A program made the translations under genes and the position numbers. Positions 1-8,641 of a stretch of 10,533 bases of DNA are shown here, one piece after another. The notes beneath the pieces were generated by a model that worked only from the letters and a program-made list of their open reading frames with translations, was not told where the DNA came from and made no database searches. Each line of letters begins with the position of its first letter. Within the stretch, counting starts at the first letter, position 1. This DNA comes from Cryomorphaceae bacterium. GTDB lineage: Bacteria; Bacteroidota; Bacteroidia; Flavobacteriales; Schleiferiaceae. The stretch is taken from contig DMCR01000012.1 in the NCBI GenBank assembly GCA_003445735.1, positions 1-10,533 of the forward strand, read 5' to 3'.

Positions 1-3000
1 TAATATCAATCCAGTAGACCCAGGTACATTTAATCTGACTTGTAAGTTCATTGGGTATGCAGATTTCAACCTCAATGGCGTAAGCATATCACCCGGTAGA
101 CCGAAGGTGGTAAACTTCGATATGACCATTGAGAGTCAGATGATTCAGGAGGTGACCGTTATAGCCAAAGATGAATTGATCGAAACGGGTAAGACTTCTG
201 AGATCGTTAGTGCAGAGGAAATTAAAAACCTTCCATACCGTAACCTTAGCCAGATCGTCGGTACGACTGCTGGGGTATTCCAGCAAGATGGTTCAGGTTC
301 GTTCAATGTGCGTGGTGCGCGCTCATCGACAAACGTGGTCTTCATTGATGGGGTAAAGGTTCGTGGTAATGTGGAAATCCCACGTGATGCGATCCAATCT
401 ACCGAGGTGATTACAGGTGGTCTTCCAGCACAATACGGTGATGTTACCGGTGGTGTAATTTCTACTACAACCAAAGGACCTGCACCTTATTACTTTGGTT
501 CTGCAGAATATTTGACTAGCTCATTATTCGACAATCAGCACTACAACCTAGGTGCGCTGACGCTTGGGGGTCCAATTATTAAAAACAAAGCAGGCCAAAG
601 TGTTCTTGGGTTCCTTTTGGCTACAGAATTCCAATACAACCGCGACGGTTCGCCGCGTTCATTACCAACCTACAAGGTGAATGACGAAAAATTGGGCGAA
701 TTACAAGCCAACCCTTTGGTTCCTGCCTCAAGCGGTTTTGGGGTATTAAATTCAGCGGAGTTCCTGACAAGCGAGGATTTAATAACGCAGAACTATCGCG
801 AAAACGTAGCCGGCCGATCTATGCGTATGTCGGGTAATCTAAAATTGGTTACTTCAAAAACTACTACCCTTACACTCGGGGGACGTTTCAACATTCGACA
901 GGGCAGGTCAGCCAGCCGTTTTAATGAGCTCATGAACTACGATAATAATGGCGAGTACTTCCGTAATGACATGAGTGGTTATTTGCGTTTCCAACAACGC
1001 TTTGGATCGCCAAGCGACACTTCCAACTCTTTAATACGCAACGCGTTCTACACCATACAGGTGGACTTTACACGAAATACTGGGTATAACCGCGACGCAC
1101 GTCACCAAGACAATATCTTCAATTACGGACACATTGGTAAATTCACCACTACCTACCGTCCATTGTACGTTTTGGGCTCAGATACCATCACAGATCCCAA
1201 CGATCCGAACTATGGTAAAGTCATGACTGCATACACCCAGGCGGTTTGGCAGAGTATCGGTGTGGATTACGAGGCCTCTGAGAACAACCCTATTCTTGCT
1301 AACTATACCTCGAACTTCTACAATTTTGTGGATAATTCGTTGATCTTCAATAGCGCGCGCTCTTTGGAAGATATTCGCGCAGGTGGTGGCTTGTTGAACG
1401 GTGATCAGCCTTCATCCGTATATGGGTTATGGGGGAACGTTGGAGCGAACCAAGCAGGTTATTCTAAATTTATGAATGACCAGTTCCGTATTACTGCATC
1501 TTCGACTTTTGATATAAAGGACCACTCACTAATTGTTGGGGTGGAATACGAGCAACGTTTCGACCGTTCCTACTCACTCGGAGCTAGGGGTCTTTGGACC
1601 TTAATGCGCCTGCTGCAGAACGATGCCATCCGAGAATTGGATCTAGATAATCCCATTGCTTCGTACGATAACAATGGTGTATTCCAGGACACCTTGTCAT
1701 ACCCGCGTCTTTTCGATGCTGGTAAGCCAAGAACGTTTGACCGCAATTTGCGTGAGAAATTGGGCATGGACCCAAATGGGACCGATTGGTTAGATATTGA
1801 TAGTTATGACCCATCGACCTTTACTTTAGACATGTTTAGTGCAAACGAACTTCTTAACATCGGTTCTAGTCAATATGTAGCCTACTATGGCTATGACTAC
1901 CTTGGAAATAGATTGACTACACGTCCTTCGTTGAACGACTTTTTCTCTACTGATGCCCAAGGAAATTCAACCCGTATAGTAGGTGCTTTCGAGCCAATTT
2001 ACATGGCAGGATACATTCAGGATCAGTTCACCTTCGAAGATCTCTTCTTTAACGTTGGGGTTCGTGTGGATCGCTTTGATGCGAACCAACCGGTTTTGGC
2101 AGATCCTTTTGTGTTGTACCCAGCATATACAGTGGGCCAATTAGGCGCAACTTCTCTAGCAGGCTACAACGTTCCTGAAGGAATGTCTCCAGATGCTGTA
2201 GTGTATGTAGACGATCAAGAGAACCCATCTTCAATTGTAGGTTATCGCGACGGCTTTACTTGGTACACTGCGGCTGGAGAAGTAGAAGCTAACCCCAAGA
2301 ATATTGCAGATATTAGTGGCGGTATCAAGCCTTTCCTGAAAAAGCCGGGCATTGAAGACCAGAAATTAGCCGTTACTGCAAACGAAAGCTTTAATGATTA
2401 CACACCTCAAGTAACGGTGAGCCCTCGCGTTTCGTTCCAGTTCCCTATTTCTGACGAGGCGGAATTCTTCGCACACTACGACATCTTAGTACAACGTCCA
2501 GATCCAGGTCTGAACCGCATGAATCCAATCACCTATTTGCAGTTGGAAAACGGTCAAAACGGCAGCTTCTTGGCAAACCCTGATTTGAAACCACAACGTA
2601 CCACAGATTATGAGATCGGTTTCCGTCAAAAATTAAATGATAACAGTGCCTTGAAATTGAGCGCCTTCTACCGTGAAATGCGAGATATGATGCAGACCCT
2701 GAGCTTTACTGAGGCTTATCCTATTACCTACATCGCTTATGGTAACTTGGACTTCGGTACGGTGAAAGGGTACACCGTAGCTTACGATCTACGCCGTACA
2801 GGCAATGTTCGTTTGAACGCGAACTATACCCTTCAGTTTGCAGATGGTACAGGTTCAGGGGCCAATTCTGGTGCGAATATCGCACGTTCAGGTCAGCCGA
2901 ATTTGCGCTACATTCTTCCTTTGAGCTATGATTCACGTCATCAAGTAGTGATGAATATGGACTACCGTTACGGCGGAGGCCCAGCCTACAATGGTCCGGT

Positions 3001-3454
3001 TTGGTTCGGCATGCGTATTTTGGAAAATGCTGGAATCAATGTTGTATTGAACGCCAACTCTGGTACTCCATATACACGCCGCTCATTGGCTTTCGGATTG
3101 ACTGACGCTGCAACGCCTATTACAGGTAACATCAATGGTTCTCGTTTGCCATGGAGCTTCCGTCTCGATGCAACCGCCAACAAAGTGTGGAACTACAGCG
3201 AAGGTCCATTTAGTAACTTTGAAATCTATGTTCAAGTGTTGAATGCATTAAACACTCAGAACATCCTCGGAGTGTACTCATTCACAGGTTCACCATCAGA
3301 CGATGGTTACTTGAGCTCTCCGCAAGGACAAAATGCCATTCAGTTTCAAACTAATGCACAGTCTTTCGCAGACTTATACAACATCAATTTGGCTAACCCA
3401 GGACTTTACAGTTTGCCACGAAGAATCCGTTTGGGTCTTCGCATTGGACTATAA
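1..3454 (+). CDS. TonB-dependent outer-membrane receptor, 5'-truncated by the window edge
   Basis: This is a TonB-dependent receptor, a 22-strand outer-membrane barrel that imports a ligand using energy from TonB/ExbBD; the ligand is unknown. The reading frame is open from base 2 to the TAA at 3452-3454, so the true start lies upstream and the GTG at 107 is internal. Bases 2-135 encode the end of a carboxypeptidase-regulatory-like beta-sandwich. A TonB-box-like segment (EVTVIA, 149-166) follows, then the plug (about 149-480) with RGAR, FIDGVKVRG and the YGDVTGGVI block. The rest is barrel strands and long aromatic-rich loops. It ends in RIGL, without the usual terminal aromatic residue. About 100 residues, including the signal peptide, are probably missing. 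No susD-like gene follows; instead a T9SS-exported protein gene starts 27 nt downstream, so the two are probably co-transcribed. Family assignment is firm, ligand unassigned. Confidence 0.95.
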   Translation, partial: NINPVDPGTFNLTCKFIGYADFNLNGVSISPGRPKVVNFDMTIESQMIQEVTVIAKDELIETGKTSEIVSAEEIKNLPYRNLSQIVGTTAGVFQQDGSGSFNVRGARSSTNVVFIDGVKVRGNVEIPRDAIQSTEVITGGLPAQYGDVTGGVISTTTKGPAPYYFGSAEYLTSSLFDNQHYNLGALTLGGPIIKNKAGQSVLGFLLATEFQYNRDGSPRSLPTYKVNDEKLGELQANPLVPASSGFGVLNSAEFLTSEDLITQNYRENVAGRSMRMSGNLKLVTSKTTTLTLGGRFNIRQGRSASRFNELMNYDNNGEYFRNDMSGYLRFQQRFGSPSDTSNSLIRNAFYTIQVDFTRNTGYNRDARHQDNIFNYGHIGKFTTTYRPLYVLGSDTITDPNDPNYGKVMTAYTQAVWQSIGVDYEASENNPILANYTSNFYNFVDNSLIFNSARSLEDIRAGGGLLNGDQPSSVYGLWGNVGANQAGYSKFMNDQFRITASSTFDIKDHSLIVGVEYEQRFDRSYSLGARGLWTLMRLLQNDAIRELDLDNPIASYDNNGVFQDTLSYPRLFDAGKPRTFDRNLREKLGMDPNGTDWLDIDSYDPSTFTLDMFSANELLNIGSSQYVAYYGYDYLGNRLTTRPSLNDFFSTDAQGNSTRIVGAFEPIYMAGYIQDQFTFEDLFFNVGVRVDRFDANQPVLADPFVLYPAYTVGQLGATSLAGYNVPEGMSPDAVVYVDDQENPSSIVGYRDGFTWYTAAGEVEANPKNIADISGGIKPFLKKPGIEDQKLAVTANESFNDYTPQVTVSPRVSFQFPISDEAEFFAHYDILVQRPDPGLNRMNPITYLQLENGQNGSFLANPDLKPQRTTDYEIGFRQKLNDNSALKLSAFYREMRDMMQTLSFTEAYPITYIAYGNLDFGTVKGYTVAYDLRRTGNVRLNANYTLQFADGTGSGANSGANIARSGQPNLRYILPLSYDSRHQVVMNMDYRYGGGPAYNGPVWFGMRILENAGINVVLNANSGTPYTRRSLAFGLTDAATPITGNINGSRLPWSFRLDATANKVWNYSEGPFSNFEIYVQVLNALNTQNILGVYSFTGSPSDDGYLSSPQGQNAIQFQTNAQSFADLYNINLANPGLYSLPRRIRLGLRIGL

Positions 3455-3481
3455 TATTAAGAAGCACAGGAAAACAGCAAT

Positions 3482-6400
3482 ATGAAAAAAGCGTATCTCC
3501 TTTTACTAGCCTCAATCGCCGCCCTGCCACTATCAGCAAGAGAAGTGCAAGGTGCTGCCAAGACCGGTGAAACTTCGGGCTCTATGAAAACCGTAGAGGA
3601 ATTGTGTCAGCCGTCGAAAGCGCAGAGCGATTTGAGTATAAATAATGTACGGGCAACCATCCTCGGTGGTGGCGATATGTGGTGGGATTTGAACACCGCT
3701 CGCTACGAGGTACCTAAGGGTTCAAACAAACACTCGATGTTCGCCGGTTCTCTTTGGCTCGGTGGGGTTGATGAGGGTAATCAATTAAAATTGGCTGCCA
3801 TGACCTACCGTCAATCGGGCAACGATTACTGGCCGGGTCCGTTGACTACGGATGGAACGGCATCGATCAACAAAGAAATTTGTGATAAATACGACCGCCA
3901 CTGGATCATCATGCGTGAGGAAGTAGACGTACACAAAGCTTGGTTAGAGTGTTTGGATGATCCAGATTGCGACGATACCGAATTATTCCCTGGCTACGAA
4001 GCGCAGATTCCTGAAAGCATCAAAGATTGGCCAGGTAATGGGGTAGACGGCGAATTGCCATACCAATTAGCCCCGTTCATCGACCGTGATGGTGACGGTG
4101 TTTACGATTACTTGATCGATTACCCTGCGTATGACATAGACAAAGAATACGATTGTCGCGATAAAGAAACGGATGTACTCTACGGTGACCAAACTATTTG
4201 GTGGGTGTACAACGACCGTGGTAACGTGCACACAGAATCACAAGCCGGTGCCCTAGGTTTTGAAATTCGTGCACAAGCCTTCGCCTTTTCCACCAATGAT
4301 GAGGTCAACAACATGACTTTTAACAACTACCGTATCATCAACCGTTCAACCTTCCGATTAACCAATACTTACTTCTCTACTTGGTTTGATCCGGATTTGG
4401 GGAACTACACAGATGATATCATTGGTTGCGATATTGCTCGGGGTCTAGGATACTGTTACAACTCAGATACAGACGATGAAGGTCCATTGGGCTACGGCTT
4501 GAATCCGCCTGCCGTTGGTTTCGACTTCTTTCAAGGACCATTCGCCGATTACTTTGACGGCATTGATAACGATCGCGACGGTTGTATCGATGGTGTGAAA
4601 GACTCGGAAACAGGCATTTGTGTCGCTGAGGATCCAACTACAGGGGTGAATGAGCGTATCATCATGAGTCACTTCATGTATTACAACAATACTTCTTCTA
4701 ACATCTCTGGTAACCCTGCCAACGCTACGCAGTTCTACAACTACATGAGAGCCTTGTGGAAGAACGGTTCAGAGTTGATTATTGAAACGCCTTCAGGTCC
4801 TGGTGATCTAGGAAACGGTGATGGTTTCGTAGCCTCAGGTAATGGTACTTCAACACAGTTCGCTTACCCAGGTATGTCTTACGATACTACCGGAGCTTAT
4901 CCTCCGTATTCTCCGGTTGACTGGTGGGAGAGCCCTGCGAACAAAGAGGATAAGCGTGGTCTTCACAGTGCAGGTCCATTCTCCTTGGCACCAGGTGCGT
5001 TGAACTTCGTAACCACTGGTGTGGTATGGGAGCGTGACCTTATCAACAACGACCTTTTTGCTTCAGTTGAAAAAGTAATCATCGCGGATGATAAAGCTCA
5101 GAAGCTCTTTGACAACTGTTTCCAAGTATTGAATGGTCCTGATGCACCGGATGTAGAAATTCAAGAACTAGATCGTGAGTTGATCTTGAAACTCACCTAT
5201 GGTCCTGGCAGCAACAACCTAGGGTTTAGCTACCGTGAGCGCGACCCACTTATTACGGTGAATCCTGACGATCGCGATTCTATTTTGAACGTGAATCCAG
5301 ACTTCTTCGATTACACTTTTGAAGGATTCCAGATTTTCCAACTTGCTAATAGCGATGTGAGCGTATCAGACCTTTACGATCCAACGCAAAGCCGTATGGT
5401 GGCGCAGTGTGATATCAAAAATGGTTTAACGCAGCTCATTAACTGGGAAGTTGATCCAGATTTAAACGCTCTGGTACCACAAGACATGACCTTGACTTCT
5501 AACGACGACGGTGTCTTCACCTCGTTCCAGATTAAAGAAGATGCCTTCGCTACTGGTGACCGTACCCTTATCAACCACAGAGAGTACTACTTCACTGTAA
5601 TTGCTTACGGTCAAAATCAATTCGAAGTATTCAACCCGACAATAGCGCCGGGCGGTCAAAAGATTCCATTCTTGGCAGGTCGTCGTAATATTAAAACGTA
5701 CATGGCCATTCCTCATCAGATTGATTCTGAGAAGGGCGGTACCATCCAAGTGGCTCAATACGGTGATGGACCAGAAATCAGGCGTCTAGACGGTATTGGT
5801 AACGGTGCAGGCGAATTAGAATTGACACCTGAAGAGGTCAACACTATTTTGGAGGGCAATGCTTCTGGCCAGCCGACCTACATGGGCGGTATGGGACCAG
5901 TAGATATTAAGGTTGTAGATCCACTTGAAGTGAAGAATGGCGAGTACACGCTGACCTTTGATGGCGCCAACAACAACGCTAAATGGGAAATCACTGATGG
6001 CGCAGGAGCAACCATTGCACAATCAGATTCTACGATCTCCTTCTACAATGAACAAATCATTCCTGGACTTGGACTTTCTGTTGCTGTGCAGCAGGCACCA
6101 TCACCGGGTGGTGACGATGAAGGCACCTATGACAATGGGGTGATCTTCTCTGAAATCATTTACGATGACCCATCGAAAGAATGGTGGTCAGGAATTCAAG
6201 ACGATAAGAGCTATTCACCGTACAATTGGATTCTTGCGGGAACTAATACCAACCCAACAGAAGAGCCTGCAACGCTATATCCAGATCAAAATGGTGATGC
6301 TAAAGGGTATTTTGAGAATATTGTTGATGGTACTTGGGGTCCTTACATGTATGCATCAGCGAACCAACGCGCAACGGTGAACGGATTCAATAACTACGGT

Positions 6401-7504
6401 ATGGGACCTGCGGTAAGCATTGGGCGTAATAGAGCAGATGCTGCAGATCTACACTCTGTAGATATAGTGTTTACGAGTGATCATACATTATGGACTCGCG
6501 TGCCGGTGTTCGAATTGGCCGAAGATGAAAATTTGAGTGAACACGGCGACAAGAAATTGACGCAGCGTCAAGATACCTCATGGACATTGGAGAATGGACA
6601 ACTTAAGCGTGCTCCATTAATGGAGCCGGGTTGGTCTTACTTCCCGGGATATGCCATAGACGTTGAAACGGGTAAGCGTTTGAGTATGGCCTTCGGTGAA
6701 AACTCATGGTTGCCAGGTGAGAATGGTAATGACATGTTGTGGAACCCGACAGATCGTGAATTCTTACCGCCAGGTAATACTGTGAACGGCGGTTACGTGT
6801 TCGGAGGTCAGCACTACATCTATGTATTCGCAGACCAGGATAAAATTGGTGGTAGCACTATAGATCTCGCCTACACTGGAGCGAACATCAACAATTGGCC
6901 ATTGAAAGATTTGATGGGTGATCTCGTAAAGTCTGGTGGTATTGGAAACATTGCCAAGGCGAACTTCTGGCGCTCCGTTCGTTGGATCGGCATGCCAACC
7001 CTACGCAAAGGCATGGACTTCGATCCATATACAGAATTGCCAACAGAAACGCGTGTGCGCATTCGTATGAATACCAGCTACAGTTCTCGTCAATTGGCCG
7101 ATGCTCCAAACAATGGTAATCCGCAATTCATGTTTAATACTTCGAATATCGCGACGAAAACATATGTCGATACAGTGGGATCAAGTGCGCTTGAAACTAT
7201 TCGTGTAGTACCGAATCCTTACTATGGATTCAGTGCTTACGAAACTTCACAGTTAGACAATACGGTGAAAATCACCAACCTACCTGAAACCTGTACGATT
7301 AGCATCTTCACCACAAGTGGAACGTTGATTCGTCAGATTCGCAAGGACAACAGCATGACCTATGTGGAGTGGGATTTGAAGAACACCTATAACGTTCCTA
7401 TTGCTTCTGGAGTATACATCATCCATATAGATGCGGGTGACCTCGGCGAGAAAATCGTGAAGTGGTTCGGTGCAATGCGTCCAGTGGATTTGAACTCATT
7501 CTAA
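3482..7504 (+). CDS. Large secreted surface protein with T9SS C-terminal sorting domain
   Basis: This 1340-residue protein appears to be exported by Sec and then by the type IX secretion system to the cell surface or medium. Residues 1-19 form a signal peptide (MKK, hydrophobic core, LSA cleavage site). The first cysteine is at 42, so it is not a lipoprotein. A conserved-looking N-terminal block (about 53-121) contains GGGDMWWD, a SLWLGG segment and YWPGPL. Two D-x-D-x-D-G-x-x-D loops (201-209 and 362-370) resemble calcium sites. Residues about 554-710 look fibronectin-III-like and end in YYFTVIAYG. A block at about 1050-1090 (GYAIDVETG, AFGENSW, MLWNPT) resembles homologues I recall in other Bacteroidota. 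Residues about 1241-1340 are a type-A-like sorting domain starting at VVPNPYYGF, with an extra tail after KIVKW. No catalytic motif was recognised. A weak AGGA at 3468-3471 precedes the ATG. Its biochemical role is unknown; position suggests it works with the upstream receptor. Confidence 0.9.
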   Translation: MKKAYLLLLASIAALPLSAREVQGAAKTGETSGSMKTVEELCQPSKAQSDLSINNVRATILGGGDMWWDLNTARYEVPKGSNKHSMFAGSLWLGGVDEGNQLKLAAMTYRQSGNDYWPGPLTTDGTASINKEICDKYDRHWIIMREEVDVHKAWLECLDDPDCDDTELFPGYEAQIPESIKDWPGNGVDGELPYQLAPFIDRDGDGVYDYLIDYPAYDIDKEYDCRDKETDVLYGDQTIWWVYNDRGNVHTESQAGALGFEIRAQAFAFSTNDEVNNMTFNNYRIINRSTFRLTNTYFSTWFDPDLGNYTDDIIGCDIARGLGYCYNSDTDDEGPLGYGLNPPAVGFDFFQGPFADYFDGIDNDRDGCIDGVKDSETGICVAEDPTTGVNERIIMSHFMYYNNTSSNISGNPANATQFYNYMRALWKNGSELIIETPSGPGDLGNGDGFVASGNGTSTQFAYPGMSYDTTGAYPPYSPVDWWESPANKEDKRGLHSAGPFSLAPGALNFVTTGVVWERDLINNDLFASVEKVIIADDKAQKLFDNCFQVLNGPDAPDVEIQELDRELILKLTYGPGSNNLGFSYRERDPLITVNPDDRDSILNVNPDFFDYTFEGFQIFQLANSDVSVSDLYDPTQSRMVAQCDIKNGLTQLINWEVDPDLNALVPQDMTLTSNDDGVFTSFQIKEDAFATGDRTLINHREYYFTVIAYGQNQFEVFNPTIAPGGQKIPFLAGRRNIKTYMAIPHQIDSEKGGTIQVAQYGDGPEIRRLDGIGNGAGELELTPEEVNTILEGNASGQPTYMGGMGPVDIKVVDPLEVKNGEYTLTFDGANNNAKWEITDGAGATIAQSDSTISFYNEQIIPGLGLSVAVQQAPSPGGDDEGTYDNGVIFSEIIYDDPSKEWWSGIQDDKSYSPYNWILAGTNTNPTEEPATLYPDQNGDAKGYFENIVDGTWGPYMYASANQRATVNGFNNYGMGPAVSIGRNRADAADLHSVDIVFTSDHTLWTRVPVFELAEDENLSEHGDKKLTQRQDTSWTLENGQLKRAPLMEPGWSYFPGYAIDVETGKRLSMAFGENSWLPGENGNDMLWNPTDREFLPPGNTVNGGYVFGGQHYIYVFADQDKIGGSTIDLAYTGANINNWPLKDLMGDLVKSGGIGNIAKANFWRSVRWIGMPTLRKGMDFDPYTELPTETRVRIRMNTSYSSRQLADAPNNGNPQFMFNTSNIATKTYVDTVGSSALETIRVVPNPYYGFSAYETSQLDNTVKITNLPETCTISIFTTSGTLIRQIRKDNSMTYVEWDLKNTYNVPIASGVYIIHIDAGDLGEKIVKWFGAMRPVDLNSF

Positions 7505-7517
7505 GAGAAGAATTATT

Positions 7518-8561
7518 ATGAAATTGAAATCATACCTCTCTATCGTTTTAACCGTAGCCGCCTTCAGTGTTGCCACTGCAGGTAACCCACAACGTGCGGG
7601 TTCAGCGGGAGCTTCGGAGCTTTTAATCAACCCCTTTGCGCGCTCTGCGGGATGGGCTTCTGTAAATGTTGCCGGTGCAACAGGAATGGACGCCACTTTC
7701 CTCAACATCGCTGGTATTGCTGCGACTAACTTGAATACAGAAGTTACCTTCAGCAATACACAATGGATGGTAGGTGCTGGGATTAATATGAACGCAGCCA
7801 CTCTCGTACAGCGCGTGAGTGATGTAGGCTTCCTCACATTAGGCTTGAGTGCCTTCGATTACGGTGAATGGGAAGTAACTACAGAAGATCAACCAGAAGG
7901 TACAGGTGCGACCATTAGCCCTCAGAGTTTGGTAATCAATATGGGTTATGCTCAGAAGTTTACAGAGAATATCTACGGTGGCGTTAATGTCAAAATGTAC
8001 AGCAGCTCTATTTCAAACTTGAATACCAATGGTGTTTGTTTTGATGCAGGGGTTCAATACCGTACGGGTGAAAACGATAAGTACAAGTTTGGCATCACTT
8101 TGAAGAATGTGGGACCGAGTGTTACTTACCAAGGTGATGGTTTTGGGGTAACCTTGCCAGTGCCAACCTATGGTGTAGCATATTCTCAAACGTTCGAAAG
8201 CCGTTCAGCGAAGTTCGAATTGCCTACGCAACTGAGTATTGGTGGTTCGTATGATTGGTTGTTACCTAAGGGTAAAGTAACCGGAGCTTTGAATTTTAGC
8301 TCTAACGCCTTTGAGAAGGATACCTACCACGCTGGTGTTCAGTACAGCTTGAAAGAATTGTTCCAACTACGCCTAGGATATAAGGTGTTTGATAACCGTG
8401 CAGACGACCTAGGTACTTCTGCTATTTCCGGCATCTGTGGTGGATTTAGCTTCAATGTACCTACTTCGGACGAAGGAAGCTTTGCCATCGATTATTCTTA
8501 CCGCGGAACGACTTCTGCATTCAGTGGAATTCATTCTATTGGAGTTCGCATTAGCTTGTAA
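7518..8561 (+). CDS. PorV/PorQ-family outer-membrane beta-barrel protein
   Basis: This 347-residue protein has a signal peptide (residues 1-21, ending ATA before GNPQ) followed by a predicted FadL-like barrel of alternating amphipathic strands. Residues 26-68 match the family's N-terminal signature: an RAGSAGASELL stretch, an ARSAGWASV segment, and DATFLNIAG where many relatives have an NPAG form. It ends in GVRISL. In characterised T9SS, PorV binds the sorting domain of cargo leaving the SprA/Sov translocon and carries it to the attachment complex, while PorQ belongs to that complex. This gene starts 13 nt after the T9SS cargo gene, so a role in delivering or anchoring that cargo is a reasonable inference. 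It need not be the main PorV of the cell, since Bacteroidota often carry several paralogues. An efficient-looking terminator follows at 8601-8623. Family call is strong; the specific role is inferred. Confidence 0.87.
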   Translation: MKLKSYLSIVLTVAAFSVATAGNPQRAGSAGASELLINPFARSAGWASVNVAGATGMDATFLNIAGIAATNLNTEVTFSNTQWMVGAGINMNAATLVQRVSDVGFLTLGLSAFDYGEWEVTTEDQPEGTGATISPQSLVINMGYAQKFTENIYGGVNVKMYSSSISNLNTNGVCFDAGVQYRTGENDKYKFGITLKNVGPSVTYQGDGFGVTLPVPTYGVAYSQTFESRSAKFELPTQLSIGGSYDWLLPKGKVTGALNFSSNAFEKDTYHAGVQYSLKELFQLRLGYKVFDNRADDLGTSAISGICGGFSFNVPTSDEGSFAIDYSYRGTTSAFSGIHSIGVRISL

Positions 8562-8583
8562 TTCGGAAAGTTATATACCTTTG
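8556..8583 (+). promoter_or_regulatory. Bacteroidota-type promoter for greA-HIT
   Basis: TTG at 8556-8558 and TACCTTTG at 8576-8583 are separated by 17 nt. This matches the -33 (TTG) and -7 (TAnnTTTG) elements of the primary sigma factor promoter in Bacteroidota. Transcription would start at about 8588-8592. The -33 element overlaps the last codons of the PorV-like gene. Only 18 nt separate the terminator T-tract from the greA ATG, too little for another promoter, so this is the best local candidate for greA. Confidence 0.65.
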
Positions 8584-8600
8584 CAGTATTAAAGTTTAAG

Positions 8601-8623
8601 AGAGGCCGTTTGGCCTCTTTTTT
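8601..8623 (+). terminator. Intrinsic terminator between the porV-like gene and greA
   Basis: The sequence AGAGGCC (8601-8607), loop GTTT, and GGCCTCT (8612-8618) form a perfect 7-bp, GC-rich stem that can extend by G-U and A-U pairs on the outside. A run of six T (8618-8623) completes it. It should end the receptor operon. Because the predicted greA start point (about 8590) lies before it, it would also sit in the first 35 nt or so of the greA transcript and could attenuate it. Confidence 0.85.
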
Positions 8624-8641
8624 AGTAAGACTATTACAGAA

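Noticed and set aside
107..109. GTG as the start of the TonB-dependent receptor
   Set aside because: The frame is open upstream to the window edge and encodes the end of a regulatory-like beta-sandwich domain, so the GTG is internal.
3465..3484. Leader before the T9SS cargo gene resembling the E. coli lac ribosome-binding site
   Set aside because: AGGA lies 10 nt before the ATG, but Bacteroidota rarely depend on Shine-Dalgarno pairing and A-rich leaders are common there; likely chance.
1..7504. A SusC/SusD polysaccharide utilisation locus
   Set aside because: The downstream protein has no lipobox and no SusD-like helical repeats, carries a T9SS sorting domain instead, and no glycoside hydrolase or regulator is present.
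7496..7837. 113-codon minus-strand open frame over the 5' end of the porV-like gene
   Set aside because: It is antisense to a clear signal peptide and PorV-family N-terminus and shows no recognisable protein features.
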